64,000 bases of DNA, taken from the NCBI RefSeq assembly GCF_050016015.1, contig NZ_JBNHEQ010000181.1, positions 1-64,000 of the forward strand, read 5' to 3'. Each line of letters opens with the position of its first letter. The first letter of the stretch is position 1. The DNA comes from Trichodesmium sp002260545. Lineage in GTDB: Bacteria; Cyanobacteriota; Cyanobacteriia; Cyanobacteriales; Microcoleaceae. Both the position numbers and the translations under genes were made by a program. Positions 19,073 through 29,318 of the stretch are shown here, in pieces. The notes below the pieces were generated by a model. That model did not search any database and was not told the origin of the DNA. It saw only the letters and a list, made by a program, of their open reading frames with translations.

Positions 19073-20833
19073 CTAGAATCTGAATTGAGTTCTCACACTA
19101 CCTACCCAGAGAGTCTCATTATTCTCATCGTGATTAGGATTAGTAATCACAAACAAAGCAGGAGTAATCGCAATAAAATCATTCACTGCATAACGATAGA
19201 ATACCTCAATATGTACCGAAGTATCTGGGTCCTTCAATTCATCATCATCACCACCATCAGTAATAATTGGTGGTACACCAACAAGAATTCCCCCTAAACT
19301 ACCATCCTTAAACAAGTCCGGAAACGCTATGGTCAAGGCACCATTGATAATCGTAATATCATCATCATCGTCATTATTCTCTTCTGGTCGTGCCCAAGTT
19401 GCACCAAACCAACCACCAATTTGAATATGCTCGTTGAGCTTCCATTGAGCTTCAAAACCTAGTTGATCCGCAGTCGTGGGAACACCATCAAAAGGATCTC
19501 TTGCTGTAAAACTACCCGTACTTCCAGTTAAGTTAACATCATCCTTAATAAAGTAGTTCCGCACATAACCGATGTTAAAAGCTAAACTATCATTTAGGTC
19601 AACCAAGACCTGGCCAAAACCACTAAATGAACCATTAAATAAACCTCTACCCTCCCTCGGATCTTCCGATTCTGGTGCGGCATAACCTCCTGTCACCGTG
19701 AATGTATCGTTAAAGGCGTATTGAAGACTTATGCCTTTATCCGCAGGTCCACGGTAAAAAGTTGGGTTGTATCTTCCAAACCGGGAAACAGAACCCCCAC
19801 CACTACTCTGAAACGGATTGAGTACAGGCATAAAATCATCAAGGTCTATAGAATTAAGACCGACCATCACCATACCTTTCTCGTTGAGCACTGGAAATTC
19901 GTAGACCAAATTATCTAGAACGACCGTATCATCTGGATTGCTTTGATCGGTACCCAATCTGGTCATTAGAGTATTAGTTAAATCCCGACCACTCCAGTTA
20001 GGAACATCTCTTGCTTGTAAACGAGTTCTGAGGCGGTCTTTACCCGTAAAGCTGGTATCAAAGTTTAAACGAACCCGATAACCTAATGCAGTTTCGGTTC
20101 TATCGTTTTCACTCCTTTCTGTCCCACGCGCTCCTGCTCGTTCTCCAAAGGTATCAGTCAGCCAAAAGAGAACTTCACCATTAAGCTTAGTAGTTGTAGA
20201 GAATTGATTTGCTTCAAGTTCTGCAGTTCTGGCTTCTAGGGCATCAACACGACCACCTAACTCTGCTAGTTCTACCGCAAACTCCTCTTGCAGTCGTTGC
20301 AGGACAGCTAAATCATCACGAGTTACTAAATCTGCAGTTGCAGCAGCAATTAACTCTGTAATTCTATCTAAACAAGCATTTAAACCTGCTGCAAACTCAT
20401 AACGGGTCATTGCCCGATTTCCTTTGTAAGTACCATCTGGATAACCTACAATACAACCGTAACGCTCTACTAGAGATTGTAAAGCTTGGAAAGCCCAATC
20501 AGTGGGTTGTACATCTGACAACTGAGACACAGATGTTACCTGTCCCATAGGGTCAGCTTGTTCTAACTCAGATCCTGGAATTTGTAAGGAGGGGTCTTTC
20601 AGTTTTTGCAAGCGACTATCTCCTGGTACTTCTACCTCCTCTGAGGGAGCATCATTTTGGGCTTCTACAGGTAACTGAGTAGTTGTATTAGTAGTATTAG
20701 TATTAGTATTTTGAGCATTAGCCAGTTGTTCTACAGAAACCTGATTAGCTAAAGCAGAATTAGCGATTAATAAGGCAGCTAGACTGAACGTACCAGGAGT
20801 TTGCTTAAGAACATTCAAGATTATTTTTGTCAT
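19073..20833 (-). CDS. SLH-domain outer-membrane porin (iron-uptake/Som type), paralogue 1
   Basis: The 586-residue protein has a signal peptide (1-29), a Gln/Asn/Thr-rich linker, one SLH domain (about 105-165: SDVQPTDWAFQALQSLVERY and GNRAMTRYEFAAGLNAC), a short coiled coil (about 170-210) and an OprB-like beta-barrel ending in Phe (VRTQFRF). This is the major cyanobacterial porin architecture, in which SLH binds peptidoglycan. A TGAGGAGAG ribosome site precedes the ATG. A strong terminator follows. The second copy lies upstream at 21905. Substrate (small solutes or iron) is not shown by sequence. Confidence 0.9.
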   Translation of the reverse strand: MTKIILNVLKQTPGTFSLAALLIANSALANQVSVEQLANAQNTNTNTTNTTTQLPVEAQNDAPSEEVEVPGDSRLQKLKDPSLQIPGSELEQADPMGQVTSVSQLSDVQPTDWAFQALQSLVERYGCIVGYPDGTYKGNRAMTRYEFAAGLNACLDRITELIAAATADLVTRDDLAVLQRLQEEFAVELAELGGRVDALEARTAELEANQFSTTTKLNGEVLFWLTDTFGERAGARGTERSENDRTETALGYRVRLNFDTSFTGKDRLRTRLQARDVPNWSGRDLTNTLMTRLGTDQSNPDDTVVLDNLVYEFPVLNEKGMVMVGLNSIDLDDFMPVLNPFQSSGGGSVSRFGRYNPTFYRGPADKGISLQYAFNDTFTVTGGYAAPESEDPREGRGLFNGSFSGFGQVLVDLNDSLAFNIGYVRNYFIKDDVNLTGSTGSFTARDPFDGVPTTADQLGFEAQWKLNEHIQIGGWFGATWARPEENNDDDDDITIINGALTIAFPDLFKDGSLGGILVGVPPIITDGGDDDELKDPDTSVHIEVFYRYAVNDFIAITPALFVITNPNHDENNETLWVGSVRTQFRF

Positions 20834-21904
20834 TATCGATCTCTCCTCACACCTTTTAATTAAACTAGGAAACTATTGTGCCTTTTATCAACAACCCTAC
20901 TGTTTAGAGTAGATTGAACTGTTGATTGTTCCAATTGATTTTTTAACATTGATAGTGCTATAAGCTAAGTTTAACTTAGCTGAAAGTTAAACTTTTAAAT
21001 AGCTATTTACCAATGGATAATGGATAATTGATAATTAATCAATTCCGCTTTATTGCCTCTCCGTTTCAATGTATATATTGATATAAGAAGAGAGTTGTTA
21101 TGATCCACTCTCCATTATTCATTGTTCATTATCAATTAATCAGAATTCCTTATATTCAATTCAGTTACAGTTTATGCCGGAGGTAATTATCCATTATCTT
21201 TAAAAATGAAAATTACATCCGTTACTGGGGGATTAAGTTCCTCAATTTTCTAAGCAGATACTATGAAATAAGCACACTAGAGTTCATGCTAGATAATATG
21301 ATATGGAAATATTCCTAGTAGTTTTTACCCGAAGCCTATCCTAGCAAAGATAGAATCAGACATATACATCTAACAAATCCATCAGAACCATCCCCAAGTA
21401 AGTTATTTTGTTAAAGGGTTATACAAACTAAGCACAGTCATATTTTTTTACCAGACAGGTTAGCACCTCTTGCAGCATAGTGCAACTATCTTGAATATTA
21501 GGATTTTTGATATAAATTGAGATATTCTTAAGTTTTTAATGACCAATAAGTTGAAAATTTGAAAAAAATCCCTAGATATAACCCCTCAACTTTTAATTAG
21601 CACTCCTAGAGGCTAGCTAAAGGGTATATAAAGTAGTTTGTTTAGTAATTTATTAGGTAATGAACAATTCAATAATCAAAGTCTTGAAAAAATCTTCAGA
21701 ATTAAGGTCTGGTATATTCAAGACTCACTACTATTCACCATTCACCTATCAGTTAATGAGAAACTAGGACGCTACACCAAAGGAGATGTATGAATAAAAC
21801 AGGTAAGCATTCCTTGCATCTGAGTTACTCTCTGGCTAACTACTTACTACTAACGACTGAATGCTTACAACTGCTATTTAATTTTCTACCCTCAAGCCAA
21901 AAAT
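20834..21904. other. Gene-free spacer between the porin paralogues
   Basis: Holds one copy of the ATGGATAATTGATAATTAATC spacer family (21012-21130) and AT-rich sequence that should contain the promoter of the downstream porin. I see no RNA gene. The length (over 1 kb) is notable for a regulated outer-membrane protein. Confidence 0.5.
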
Positions 21905-23623
21905 CTAGAATCTGAATTGAGTTCGTATTGTACCTACCCAAAGAGTATCATTATCCTCAATGTGATTAGGATTTGTAATCACAAATAAACCAGGAGTAAT
22001 GGCAATATTGTCATTCATTTGGAAGCGATAAATTACCTCAATGTGTATAGAAGTATCATCGTCTTTCAAATCATCATCATCACCACCATCAGTAACAATC
22101 GGTGGTACACCAACAATAATACCACCCAAACTACCTTCTTTGAGTAAGTCTGGGAAAGCTAAGGTCAAAGCACCAGTAAGAATGGTGATATCATCTGTAT
22201 CACTGTCATCTTCAGGCCGAGCAAATAATGTACCAGCCCAACCACCTATTTGAAAGCCATCAGTAATTTTCCATTGAGCCTCAAAGTTGATGCTATCTGC
22301 GCTAGTTCGTGTGCCATCAAAAGGATCTCTGGCTTTAAAACTACCTGTACTTCCGGTTAGGTTAACATCGTTTTTGGGATGGAAGGTACGAACATAACCT
22401 ACTTGAAAAGCTAGATTTTCATTTGGTTCAATCGTAAACTGGCCAAATCCACTAAATCCACCATTAAAAACACCTCTGCCTTCTCGAGGGTCTTCTGCAT
22501 CTGGTGCAGCATAACCTACAGTTAACTGAATTGCATCATTAAAGGCGTAAGCAAATTTAACACCAGTATCAGAAGGAGAACGATAGTAAATAGGGTTAAA
22601 TCGTCCAAATCTAGAAATTGAACCACTACCACTACTATCAAAAGGTGTAATAGGTCCAATGAAGTCGTCAAGACCATAGCCATTAGCCGCTAATTCTATT
22701 TCACCTTTACCATCTAGTAAAGGAAAACGATAGGCCAACTTATCGAGCTCAAAATCATCATCTAAATCATCATCTGTAGCGAGGCGAGTCATCAAAGTAT
22801 TCGTCAAATCTCGATCGCTATAATTCGGAACGTTACGAGCTTGTAAGCGAGTTCTCAAACGGTCTTTCCCAGTAAAACTGGTATCAAAGTTTAAACGAAC
22901 CCGATAAGCAAAAGAAGTCTCCGTTTTGTCCTCATCACTCTTTGCTACTCCACGACCTGCAGCTCTTTCTCCCCAGGTATCACTCAACCAGAATAATACT
23001 TCTCCATTAAGTTTTGTTGTAGTAGAGAATTGATTGGCTTCTAATTCTGCTGTTCTGGCCTCTAAAGAATCAACTCGTCCCCGTAAAGCAGCTAATTCTG
23101 CAGCGAACTCTTCTTGTAGTCTTTGTAAAACGGCTAAGTCTTCCCTAGTTACTAAATTCGTAGTTGCAGCAGCAATTAATTCTGTGATTCTATCTAAACA
23201 AGCATTCAAACCTGCGGCAAACTCAAAACGGGTCATTGCCCGATTTCCTTTGTAAGTCCCATCAGGATAACCTGCAATACAACCATAACGCTCTACCAAG
23301 GATTGCAGAGCTTGGAAGGCCCAGTCGGTAGGTTGTACATCAGATAACTGAGTCACGGATGTCACCTGATCCATGTACTCTCCATTATCCAAATCTGATA
23401 CCCCTACTGGTGCCAGTGAGGGGTCATCCATTGGCATTGGCCGACTATCAAAAGCTTGAGCAATCTCAATCGGACCTTGGGCTAAGTTCTGATTTACAGA
23501 ACCTTCATCGGTTCCTACATTTTGTAAAGGAGTCTCAGCAGCGATCGCCGAGCCTGCCATTAATAATGCCACACTCAAAACACTAGGGCTGTGTTTAAAA
23601 GTGTTCCAGATAAGTTTTTTCAT
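21905..23623 (-). CDS. SLH-domain outer-membrane porin, paralogue 2
   Basis: The 572-residue protein repeats the architecture of its neighbour: signal peptide (about 1-28, ending SAIAAETP), SLH domain (SDVQPTDWAFQALQSLVERY), coiled coil with LQRLQEEFAAELAALRGRVD, and a barrel ending VGTIRTQFRF. The two proteins are nearly identical in SLH and parts of the barrel but differ in linkers and loops. I use the ATG at 23623 with GAGG upstream; an in-frame GTG lies six codons earlier. It is separated from paralogue 1 by about 1.07 kb, so the two are probably transcribed separately. Confidence 0.9.
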   Translation of the reverse strand: MKKLIWNTFKHSPSVLSVALLMAGSAIAAETPLQNVGTDEGSVNQNLAQGPIEIAQAFDSRPMPMDDPSLAPVGVSDLDNGEYMDQVTSVTQLSDVQPTDWAFQALQSLVERYGCIAGYPDGTYKGNRAMTRFEFAAGLNACLDRITELIAAATTNLVTREDLAVLQRLQEEFAAELAALRGRVDSLEARTAELEANQFSTTTKLNGEVLFWLSDTWGERAAGRGVAKSDEDKTETSFAYRVRLNFDTSFTGKDRLRTRLQARNVPNYSDRDLTNTLMTRLATDDDLDDDFELDKLAYRFPLLDGKGEIELAANGYGLDDFIGPITPFDSSGSGSISRFGRFNPIYYRSPSDTGVKFAYAFNDAIQLTVGYAAPDAEDPREGRGVFNGGFSGFGQFTIEPNENLAFQVGYVRTFHPKNDVNLTGSTGSFKARDPFDGTRTSADSINFEAQWKITDGFQIGGWAGTLFARPEDDSDTDDITILTGALTLAFPDLLKEGSLGGIIVGVPPIVTDGGDDDDLKDDDTSIHIEVIYRFQMNDNIAITPGLFVITNPNHIEDNDTLWVGTIRTQFRF

Positions 23624-24549
23624 ATTTTTACCAATCCTCACACCAATTTGGAATAAGCTAGGTAATACCTAACTTGATTTTGCTCAACATAACCTTAATA
23701 ACATTTTTTCAATCGGCACCATATTCTAAATTTTGGTTACGACTTTAGATTTATCGTTTAGCCATATTATTGAAGTATGGATTACTAAATAAATCTAGAC
23801 TTAAATTAGTCTGCTTTTAAGGAATAATCAAGACTACAGTTATTTCTTTGCTTTGCAAAATAAAGACAGATAATATTAAGTCTTAAATATTTTTTTCAGG
23901 CTTCTAAGTTTTAAATGGCCTATTTTCAAGGTAGTTTGACAGTTTTAGAGACTGGTTTAGTGATTAAGCGTTGCTGTAATTTAATTTCCACCCTTTGAGG
24001 AAGGCGTGAGAATTGATTTACACACAGCTCAAGCATTATTCCCTTCTCTATATCACAATTTAGTTAATTTGTCTATATATACTATTTCTTTAATGATGAG
24101 TTTACAATGTTACATTAGAAATTATATTTTGCTTGATTAGTAAAAGTTGCACTCTCGTCGCAAATTCTACACCTAATTTGACAATTTGCAACCTAAATTT
24201 TTTGAGTATTTTTTCAGCAAACAAGCCAAAAACTAATAGAGGAAAGGATTGGAATAACTGCTAGTTAAATATGAAATTAAAATAATTAAGTAAATTTGAA
24301 AACAATTTAATTTTATCTAATCACCAGTTAACAACTAATTTATCGTTTTTCAGTTTCTAAATTTTTATTAGGTAGGGCTTGCTTATATAGCTTAAAGTAT
24401 TTACAGATAAAGGCTTGAGAATTTTGGAGTCGAAAAAAGTGCCAGCTTTTCAGTCTGTCACTGCAAAAAGTTAGCATTTTGGGCAGAATGATTGTAGAAA
24501 AATCAAGGGACAATTCTTCAGAGAATACAATGTAATTCCCCTAACACCT
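23624..24549. other. Gene-free AT-rich spacer
   Basis: Region upstream of porin 2, with no repeat or reading frame that I can support. A short CTTTGCTTTGCAAAATAAAG foldback near 23849 is weak. Confidence 0.45.
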
Positions 24550-24662
24550 GTAGGGGCGTTTTGCTATCGCACAACTCCGTTAACGCGGAGCGACATATAA
24601 AGCGGAGCTTTGCGTTAGCACATGGCCATTTCCGTTCCGGAATGCTCCGCAAACGCCCCTAC
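24550..24662. mobile_element. 113-bp MITE-like element
   Basis: Ends are inverted: GTAGGGGCGTTTTGC at 24550-24564 and GCAAACGCCCCTAC at 24649-24662. The inside contains CGTTAACGCGGAGCG and TTCCGTTCCGGAATGCTCCG, foldback motifs that recur across the window (for example 28655, 33962, 38535, 46320, 62728). No transposase is present, so it would be non-autonomous. Confidence 0.6.
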
Positions 24663-24682
24663 GACTCCAGACTCCATAAACC

Positions 24683-26890
24683 CTAGATAATCGGTGTTGA
24701 ATCTAAGCGACGAATAGCTACTACTGAAGGTTTCGGAGGATCGTTAACTTTTTTAGTCGGCCAGTTAGAACCCATGGGAACTGTACGATTTTGCATAAAA
24801 TCTGAACCATCTGTTGTTTTCATGGCAAACTGACGAGTTTCTGAGGCCATATTTTGACGAATGCCACTATATTCTCCAGGATGCTGAATGGCCAGAAATA
24901 AAGTTTTCCCATCTTTCGTAAAAAACGGCCCACAAGTTTCAGTTTCTGTTGGTCCAATGCCAAATAAATAAGCTTCACCAGCATTAGGACCGGAGGTAGG
25001 AATATACCAGATAGAATTATTGCCAAATAAACCACATAGACTTGACTGGTTCATTGGTTTGTCATCCTTACCCATTCGATTTTCCGGTACTGCTTTGTTA
25101 TGTTTGCTGGTACTCATATCTGTCACCATCCAGAGATTACCCTGTGGGTCAAACTCTAGGTTGTCAGGATTAGAAAATCCTAGTCCACCATCTGTTGGTT
25201 CTCCTCCTGTAGCAAACATTTGCCAACGAAATGTCATAGCATCTGGGCGATCGCCGTCTTCAACTAAACGCATTATCCAGCCATATTCATAAGCTGCACC
25301 ATCTGGACCTTTAAATATACGTTTGTCTGGACTACCATCAGAACTACTGGGATATCCAGAAGTAAAGGCAATAAATAAACTGCCATCTTTAGCAACTTGA
25401 GTATCTTCGGGACGAGCAGCACAAGTAACGCCAGCAGCATTGGCAGCTAAATGAGCATCTATGAGAATTGTCCCTTGTTTTGCTTCGGGGTCTCCTTCGT
25501 ATAAGTCCCCCAGAGTTTTATATTTTTGTTTAAAAGCTTCTATTTCTCTATCTTTTGTGGCTTTGAAGCTACCACCTTCTGGTCTTTGGGGCAAATTAAT
25601 CATACCGTTAACATGGACACTTGGTAAATCTGGATTAATGGGAGTATCTTCTTTTAATGGAATCCAACTACCTGTTCCATCGGAATTAAATTTCGCACCA
25701 TATAACATTCCATTTGTCAATAGTTGAGAGTTAGATTTGTCTGTGGGGTCTTTGACAATATCCTTACTGACAAACTTATATAGATGACCGCTACGGCGAT
25801 CGCATCCTGAATAAAAGGCTAAAGGTTGATTTGCTTCTGCTCTAATACCGACTGCTTCGTGGCGATAACGACCCAACCAAGTATGTTTTGTACCATAGTC
25901 ATCAGGGTTAGTTGGGTCTACTTCTACCATCCAACCATATTTATTACCTGCTAAACCAAATGCACTTCCGAGACCAACTACTCCTTCTTGACCAATAAAT
26001 ACAGAATTTCCTTGAGTGGGATCAACAGAAGTACCATCAGAATAAACTGCTTCAATTACATAAGCTTGAAAATTTTCTTCGGCGCTAAAGACTGTTCCCC
26101 AGGGTGTAGTACCACCTGCACAATTAGCAAAACTACCGATAATCTTATCGCCTAATTTATCGTCATAACCTTTACCTTTTTTATTAAATACTGCCACTGC
26201 GGGTCCTGTTGATTTTAAATAACGCCCGTCTTCTAATCCTGAAATTCCTGTTATTCGGCGGTCAAATTTTGAGTTTGTTCTTACCCATTTTCCATCGGGT
26301 TCGCGACGAATAGAAATAACACCTATTCCCATATCGATCATTGCCTCTTTAGCAATTGTAATTATTTGTTTTTTCAGAGAACTTTTATCTAATAATTCTT
26401 GAGTATTAACACCAGATTTTACTGCTGACTGAAATGCTGCTGCTATCTCTAAAAATGGCAGAGATTTACCAATAACTTTTTCATAACTTGTTATCCAAGT
26501 TAAGGGGCTAATATATTCAAAGTTTATGGTTAATAATCCTTCGTTTTCTCCGGTTTCAATATAGGAAAGATAGTCATTATTGTAGCCAAAACGGGAATCT
26601 CCTATTTTATCACCCCAAGAACCTATAATATCGTAGGTAAAACCTTCTGGAATTACTAAATCATCTACTACTTCGTATGTGGTATAATCATCTATTTTGA
26701 ATTCTTGATTAGTGGTTGCCAAAGGCATTGGGCTTTTGACTGGTTGGAAGTTAATATTGTTGGTTGAATTGGTACTGACGGGAGATGTTTGGGTGAGTGA
26801 AGTAGAAGATTTTTGTTGACAGGAACTCAGGGTAAATGTTCCAGCACTTGCTCCCAGAAATAGGAGGAATTCTCGACGATTAATGTTCAT
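24683..26890 (-). CDS. phoX: PhoX-type alkaline phosphatase, Tat-exported
   Basis: The 735-residue protein begins with a Tat signal, NRREFLLFLGASAG, followed by SCQQ that could be a lipid site. The body is the DUF839/PhoX domain: GSWGDKIGDSRFGYNNDYLS, GGTTPWGTVFSAEENFQAY, RYRHEAVGIRAEANQ, CAARPEDTQVAKDGSLFIAF and NPDNLEFDPQGNLWMVTD. PhoX uses Fe and Ca to release phosphate from phosphomonoesters outside the cell (family knowledge). Length is near normal. Only a lone CTTAACCT half-site lies upstream (26899-26906), too close to the start to call a Pho box. Confidence 0.88.
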   Translation of the reverse strand: MNINRREFLLFLGASAGTFTLSSCQQKSSTSLTQTSPVSTNSTNNINFQPVKSPMPLATTNQEFKIDDYTTYEVVDDLVIPEGFTYDIIGSWGDKIGDSRFGYNNDYLSYIETGENEGLLTINFEYISPLTWITSYEKVIGKSLPFLEIAAAFQSAVKSGVNTQELLDKSSLKKQIITIAKEAMIDMGIGVISIRREPDGKWVRTNSKFDRRITGISGLEDGRYLKSTGPAVAVFNKKGKGYDDKLGDKIIGSFANCAGGTTPWGTVFSAEENFQAYVIEAVYSDGTSVDPTQGNSVFIGQEGVVGLGSAFGLAGNKYGWMVEVDPTNPDDYGTKHTWLGRYRHEAVGIRAEANQPLAFYSGCDRRSGHLYKFVSKDIVKDPTDKSNSQLLTNGMLYGAKFNSDGTGSWIPLKEDTPINPDLPSVHVNGMINLPQRPEGGSFKATKDREIEAFKQKYKTLGDLYEGDPEAKQGTILIDAHLAANAAGVTCAARPEDTQVAKDGSLFIAFTSGYPSSSDGSPDKRIFKGPDGAAYEYGWIMRLVEDGDRPDAMTFRWQMFATGGEPTDGGLGFSNPDNLEFDPQGNLWMVTDMSTSKHNKAVPENRMGKDDKPMNQSSLCGLFGNNSIWYIPTSGPNAGEAYLFGIGPTETETCGPFFTKDGKTLFLAIQHPGEYSGIRQNMASETRQFAMKTTDGSDFMQNRTVPMGSNWPTKKVNDPPKPSVVAIRRLDSTPII

Positions 26891-27327
26891 AGATAAAGAG
26901 GTTAAGTTTGATTTTTTTTAGTATAGCTTTAACCAGGAGTCAGGAGTCAGGAGTCAGAATGAAAGCCAAGTCAGGCGTAGTGCTGTGTCAAGCTTGAAAA
27001 TGTGGGTTGAAAAACCTAACCCCCCAACCCCCTTCCCTGCTAGTGTTGGGGGGGGTTTTCTCCCCTCTCAAGAGCAGGAGAGGGGTCGGGGGAGAGGTCT
27101 TCCGAGTTGCTGAAACACAATATTCATTTTCAACCTAGACAAAAGTTCTACGGTTGTCAATGCTGTTATTTGGGGGCGGGTTTATTTAATTTATTGGGGA
27201 AATGTCAATATTTTTAGTGGAACCCGCCCCTACTATTGAACTTATCAGTCAAGTTTGACACTTCCTATAATATTCTCTAGCCATATATTTATATACAGAA
27301 GAAAAGTTAGCTATTATAGAAAAACTT
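26891..27327. repeat. Spacer with CAGGAGT heptamers and foldback elements
   Basis: CAGGAGT runs at 26935-26957. A CCTAACCCCCCAACCCCC ... GGGGGGGG foldback lies at 27018-27060, and GGGGCGGGTTTA (27173) faces AACCCGCCCCTA (27221), the same type as in the 9.4-kb spacer. The region separates divergent phoX and marC. Confidence 0.6.
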
Positions 27328-28155
27328 ATGAGACAATCTAGACAAACACGACAACCTCTCAATATCTTCAGGGCGATCGCCTCCCACCCGATGATTTCTT
27401 TACTGGTAGTCTGTAGCCTGCTGGTAATAATTGTTTTCTCCCATACCCCAATAGCAACAGCTTCAGCAGTTGAAGATGTCGATGGTATACTTATACGCGA
27501 ATATATCAGTATGACTAAAGAAGGAGGCATTTCTTCTGTATTTACCATCTTCTTTTTGACTATTGGGCCTCTCAAAATTGTACCTACCTTTGTGAGTCTG
27601 ACTGCCAATGCTGACGACACACTCCGAAAGAAAATGGCATTTCGTGGGTTTTGGATTTCGACCTTAGTTGTAATTTTGACTGCCCTTTTCGGTATAGGAA
27701 TACTGGATAAATATGGAATTCCTATTTCAGCTCTAATGATGGCAGCAGGAATTGTACTGTTTTTAGTAGCACTGAGCATGGTAATGGCGCAATATGGCTC
27801 GGCGGCTCCGCCCCCATCTCCTCCAGAAAATCCATCCCTTGATTTAGTTGTTACTCCCTTAATTTTTCCGACAATATTGACCCCCTACGGAATTGCCATA
27901 GTCATGCTGATCATGTCTATTCTTAAGAAGGTAGCAGGCAATGAAGTTTTGGTTTTGGGAATGTTAGTGGTAGTGATGGTACTTAACCTACTTAGTATGC
28001 TCTATGCCCGTCAAATTCTCAAGGTATTGAAGCCATCAATTCTCAAAGTTATCGGACTGGTGTTAGGGATTATTCAGCTTTCTCTAGCTATTACTTGGAT
28101 GTTCACAGCTATTAGAATGGAAGCTTTAGTAATTCAAGCAATTCTGACATCCTGA
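27328..28155 (+). CDS. MarC family integral membrane protein
   Basis: The 275-residue protein has a hydrophobic N-terminal segment (about 18-42) and then the six-helix MarC (UPF0056) domain: FFLTIGPLKIVPTFVSLTAN, GIPISALMMAAGIVLFLVAL and VVTPLIFPTILTPYGIAIVM. The N-terminal extension is longer than in typical 200-residue MarC proteins. The transported substrate of the family is not established; the old link to multidrug resistance has not held (family knowledge). It is followed 4 bp later by a GTAGGGATG palindrome. Confidence 0.88.
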   Translation: MRQSRQTRQPLNIFRAIASHPMISLLVVCSLLVIIVFSHTPIATASAVEDVDGILIREYISMTKEGGISSVFTIFFLTIGPLKIVPTFVSLTANADDTLRKKMAFRGFWISTLVVILTALFGIGILDKYGIPISALMMAAGIVLFLVALSMVMAQYGSAAPPPSPPENPSLDLVVTPLIFPTILTPYGIAIVMLIMSILKKVAGNEVLVLGMLVVVMVLNLLSMLYARQILKVLKPSILKVIGLVLGIIQLSLAITWMFTAIRMEALVIQAILTS

Positions 28156-28159
28156 ACTT

Positions 28160-28187
28160 GTAGGGATGTTGAATGCAACGTCCCTAC
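28160..28187. repeat. Palindrome family member (with T-G wobble)
   Basis: Arms GTAGGGATGTTG and CAACGTCCCTAC. Compared with the perfect copies, one arm has T where the other keeps G, which is a wobble pair if transcribed. It lies 4 bp after the marC stop. Confidence 0.75.
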
Positions 28188-28275
28188 ATTGCAATCTCCT
28201 GTAACTTGGCGGAATGACAAGGGATTGTTTGATATTTTATAATTATAAAATCCTCCATTTTTTAAGCAATACTTT

Positions 28276-28566
28276 ATGACAAAAGAATATTATATTTACA
28301 TAATGACTAATAAGCGTAACACTGTCCTTTATACAGGTGTAACCAACGATTTAATCAGGAGAGTTTATGAACATAAGTCAAAATTAGTAGAAGGATTTAC
28401 CAAAAAATATAATATTAATAAATTAGTTTATTTTGAAATGTATGAAAATCCTTCCGAAGCGATCGCTCGTGAAAAACAGATTAAAGCTGGTTCTCGACAG
28501 AAAAAAATTAATTTAATTAATAGTATGAATTTGGAGTGGAAAGATTTGTACCTGGAAATAGTTTGA
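28276..28566 (+). CDS. GIY-YIG nuclease superfamily protein
   Basis: The 96-residue protein is one GIY-YIG domain of the short UPF0213/YhbQ-like type: YYIYIMTNKRNTVLYTGVT holds both halves of the signature, RRVYEHKSK has the conserved Arg and His, and EAIAREKQIKAG has the Glu. All catalytic positions are present. Such stand-alone proteins are common in bacteria and their role is mostly unknown; some may process DNA. HIP1 (GCGATCGC) lies inside. No partner gene. Confidence 0.9.
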   Translation: MTKEYYIYIMTNKRNTVLYTGVTNDLIRRVYEHKSKLVEGFTKKYNINKLVYFEMYENPSEAIAREKQIKAGSRQKKINLINSMNLEWKDLYLEIV

Positions 28567-29318
28567 AGTTTGAAATATAATATAAAGTTCTTAAGGAGGC
28601 AAAAAACGTATTTCTGTCATTGCGTTAGCGCAGCTTTGCGATAGCAAGCGATAGCGTTTGCGGAGCATTCCGTCAGGAAAGCAATCTCGTGGTATTGGGA
28701 TTGCTTGGGGGGGTGAAAATTCCCACCATAAACTTGAGCGTGTTTCCCACCCCCCTCGATAGGGACATTTTTACCTCTGCCAAAAAAAGCACTACATAGT
28801 CAGTAGTCATTGCGACTGCAACGGAGTGGAAGGTTTGCGGAGCATTCCGGAACGGATAGCAATCTCAGGGCTAAGGCGAGATTGCTTCGGGGGGTAAAAA
28901 TTCCCACCAGAGACTTGAGCGTGTTTCCCACCCCCCTCGATAGGGACACTTTCATCTCCTTCTTCCATTCTGACTCCTGTCTCCTGTCTCCTGACTCCTT
29001 CTTCCATTCTGTCTCCTGTCTCCTGACTCCTTCTTCTTTTTCCCACCCCCTCGATAGGGACATTTTCCAAAAAAAGCACTCTTTCCTTCAGTAGTCATTG
29101 CGACTGCAACGGAGTGGAAGGTTTGCGGAGCATTCCGGAACGGATAGCAATCTCAGGGGTAAGGCGAGATTGCTTCGGGGGGTGAAAATGCCAAGAATAA
29201 ACTTGAGCGTGTTTTCCCCCCTCGCAATGACAACCCAGAATTCTGTCTCCTGACTCCTGTCTCCTGACTCCTTCTTCTGTCTCCTGACTCCTGTCTCCTG
29301 TCTCCTTCTCCTAAACCA
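28567..29318. repeat. Nested dispersed repeats, about three partial copies
   Basis: GTCATTGCGACTGCAACGGA, GGTTTGCGGAGCATTCCGGA, GGCGAGATTGCTTCGGGGGG and AACTTGAGCGTGTTT(C/T)CCC occur near 28806 and 29095; a divergent copy starts near 28617. CTCCTGT/CTCCTGA heptamers fill 28970-29035 and 29238-29312 up to the end of ribBA. Apparent reading frames here are low-complexity and I do not accept them. Confidence 0.7.

Noticed and set aside
26899..26906. Pho box upstream of phoX
   Set aside because: Only one CTTAACCT half-site is present, about 9 bp before the start, without tandem partners at 11-bp steps.
28800..29094. Short frames on both strands in the 28.8-29.1 kb repeats
   Set aside because: Encoded by CTCCTGT heptamers and dispersed repeat; low complexity on every strand.
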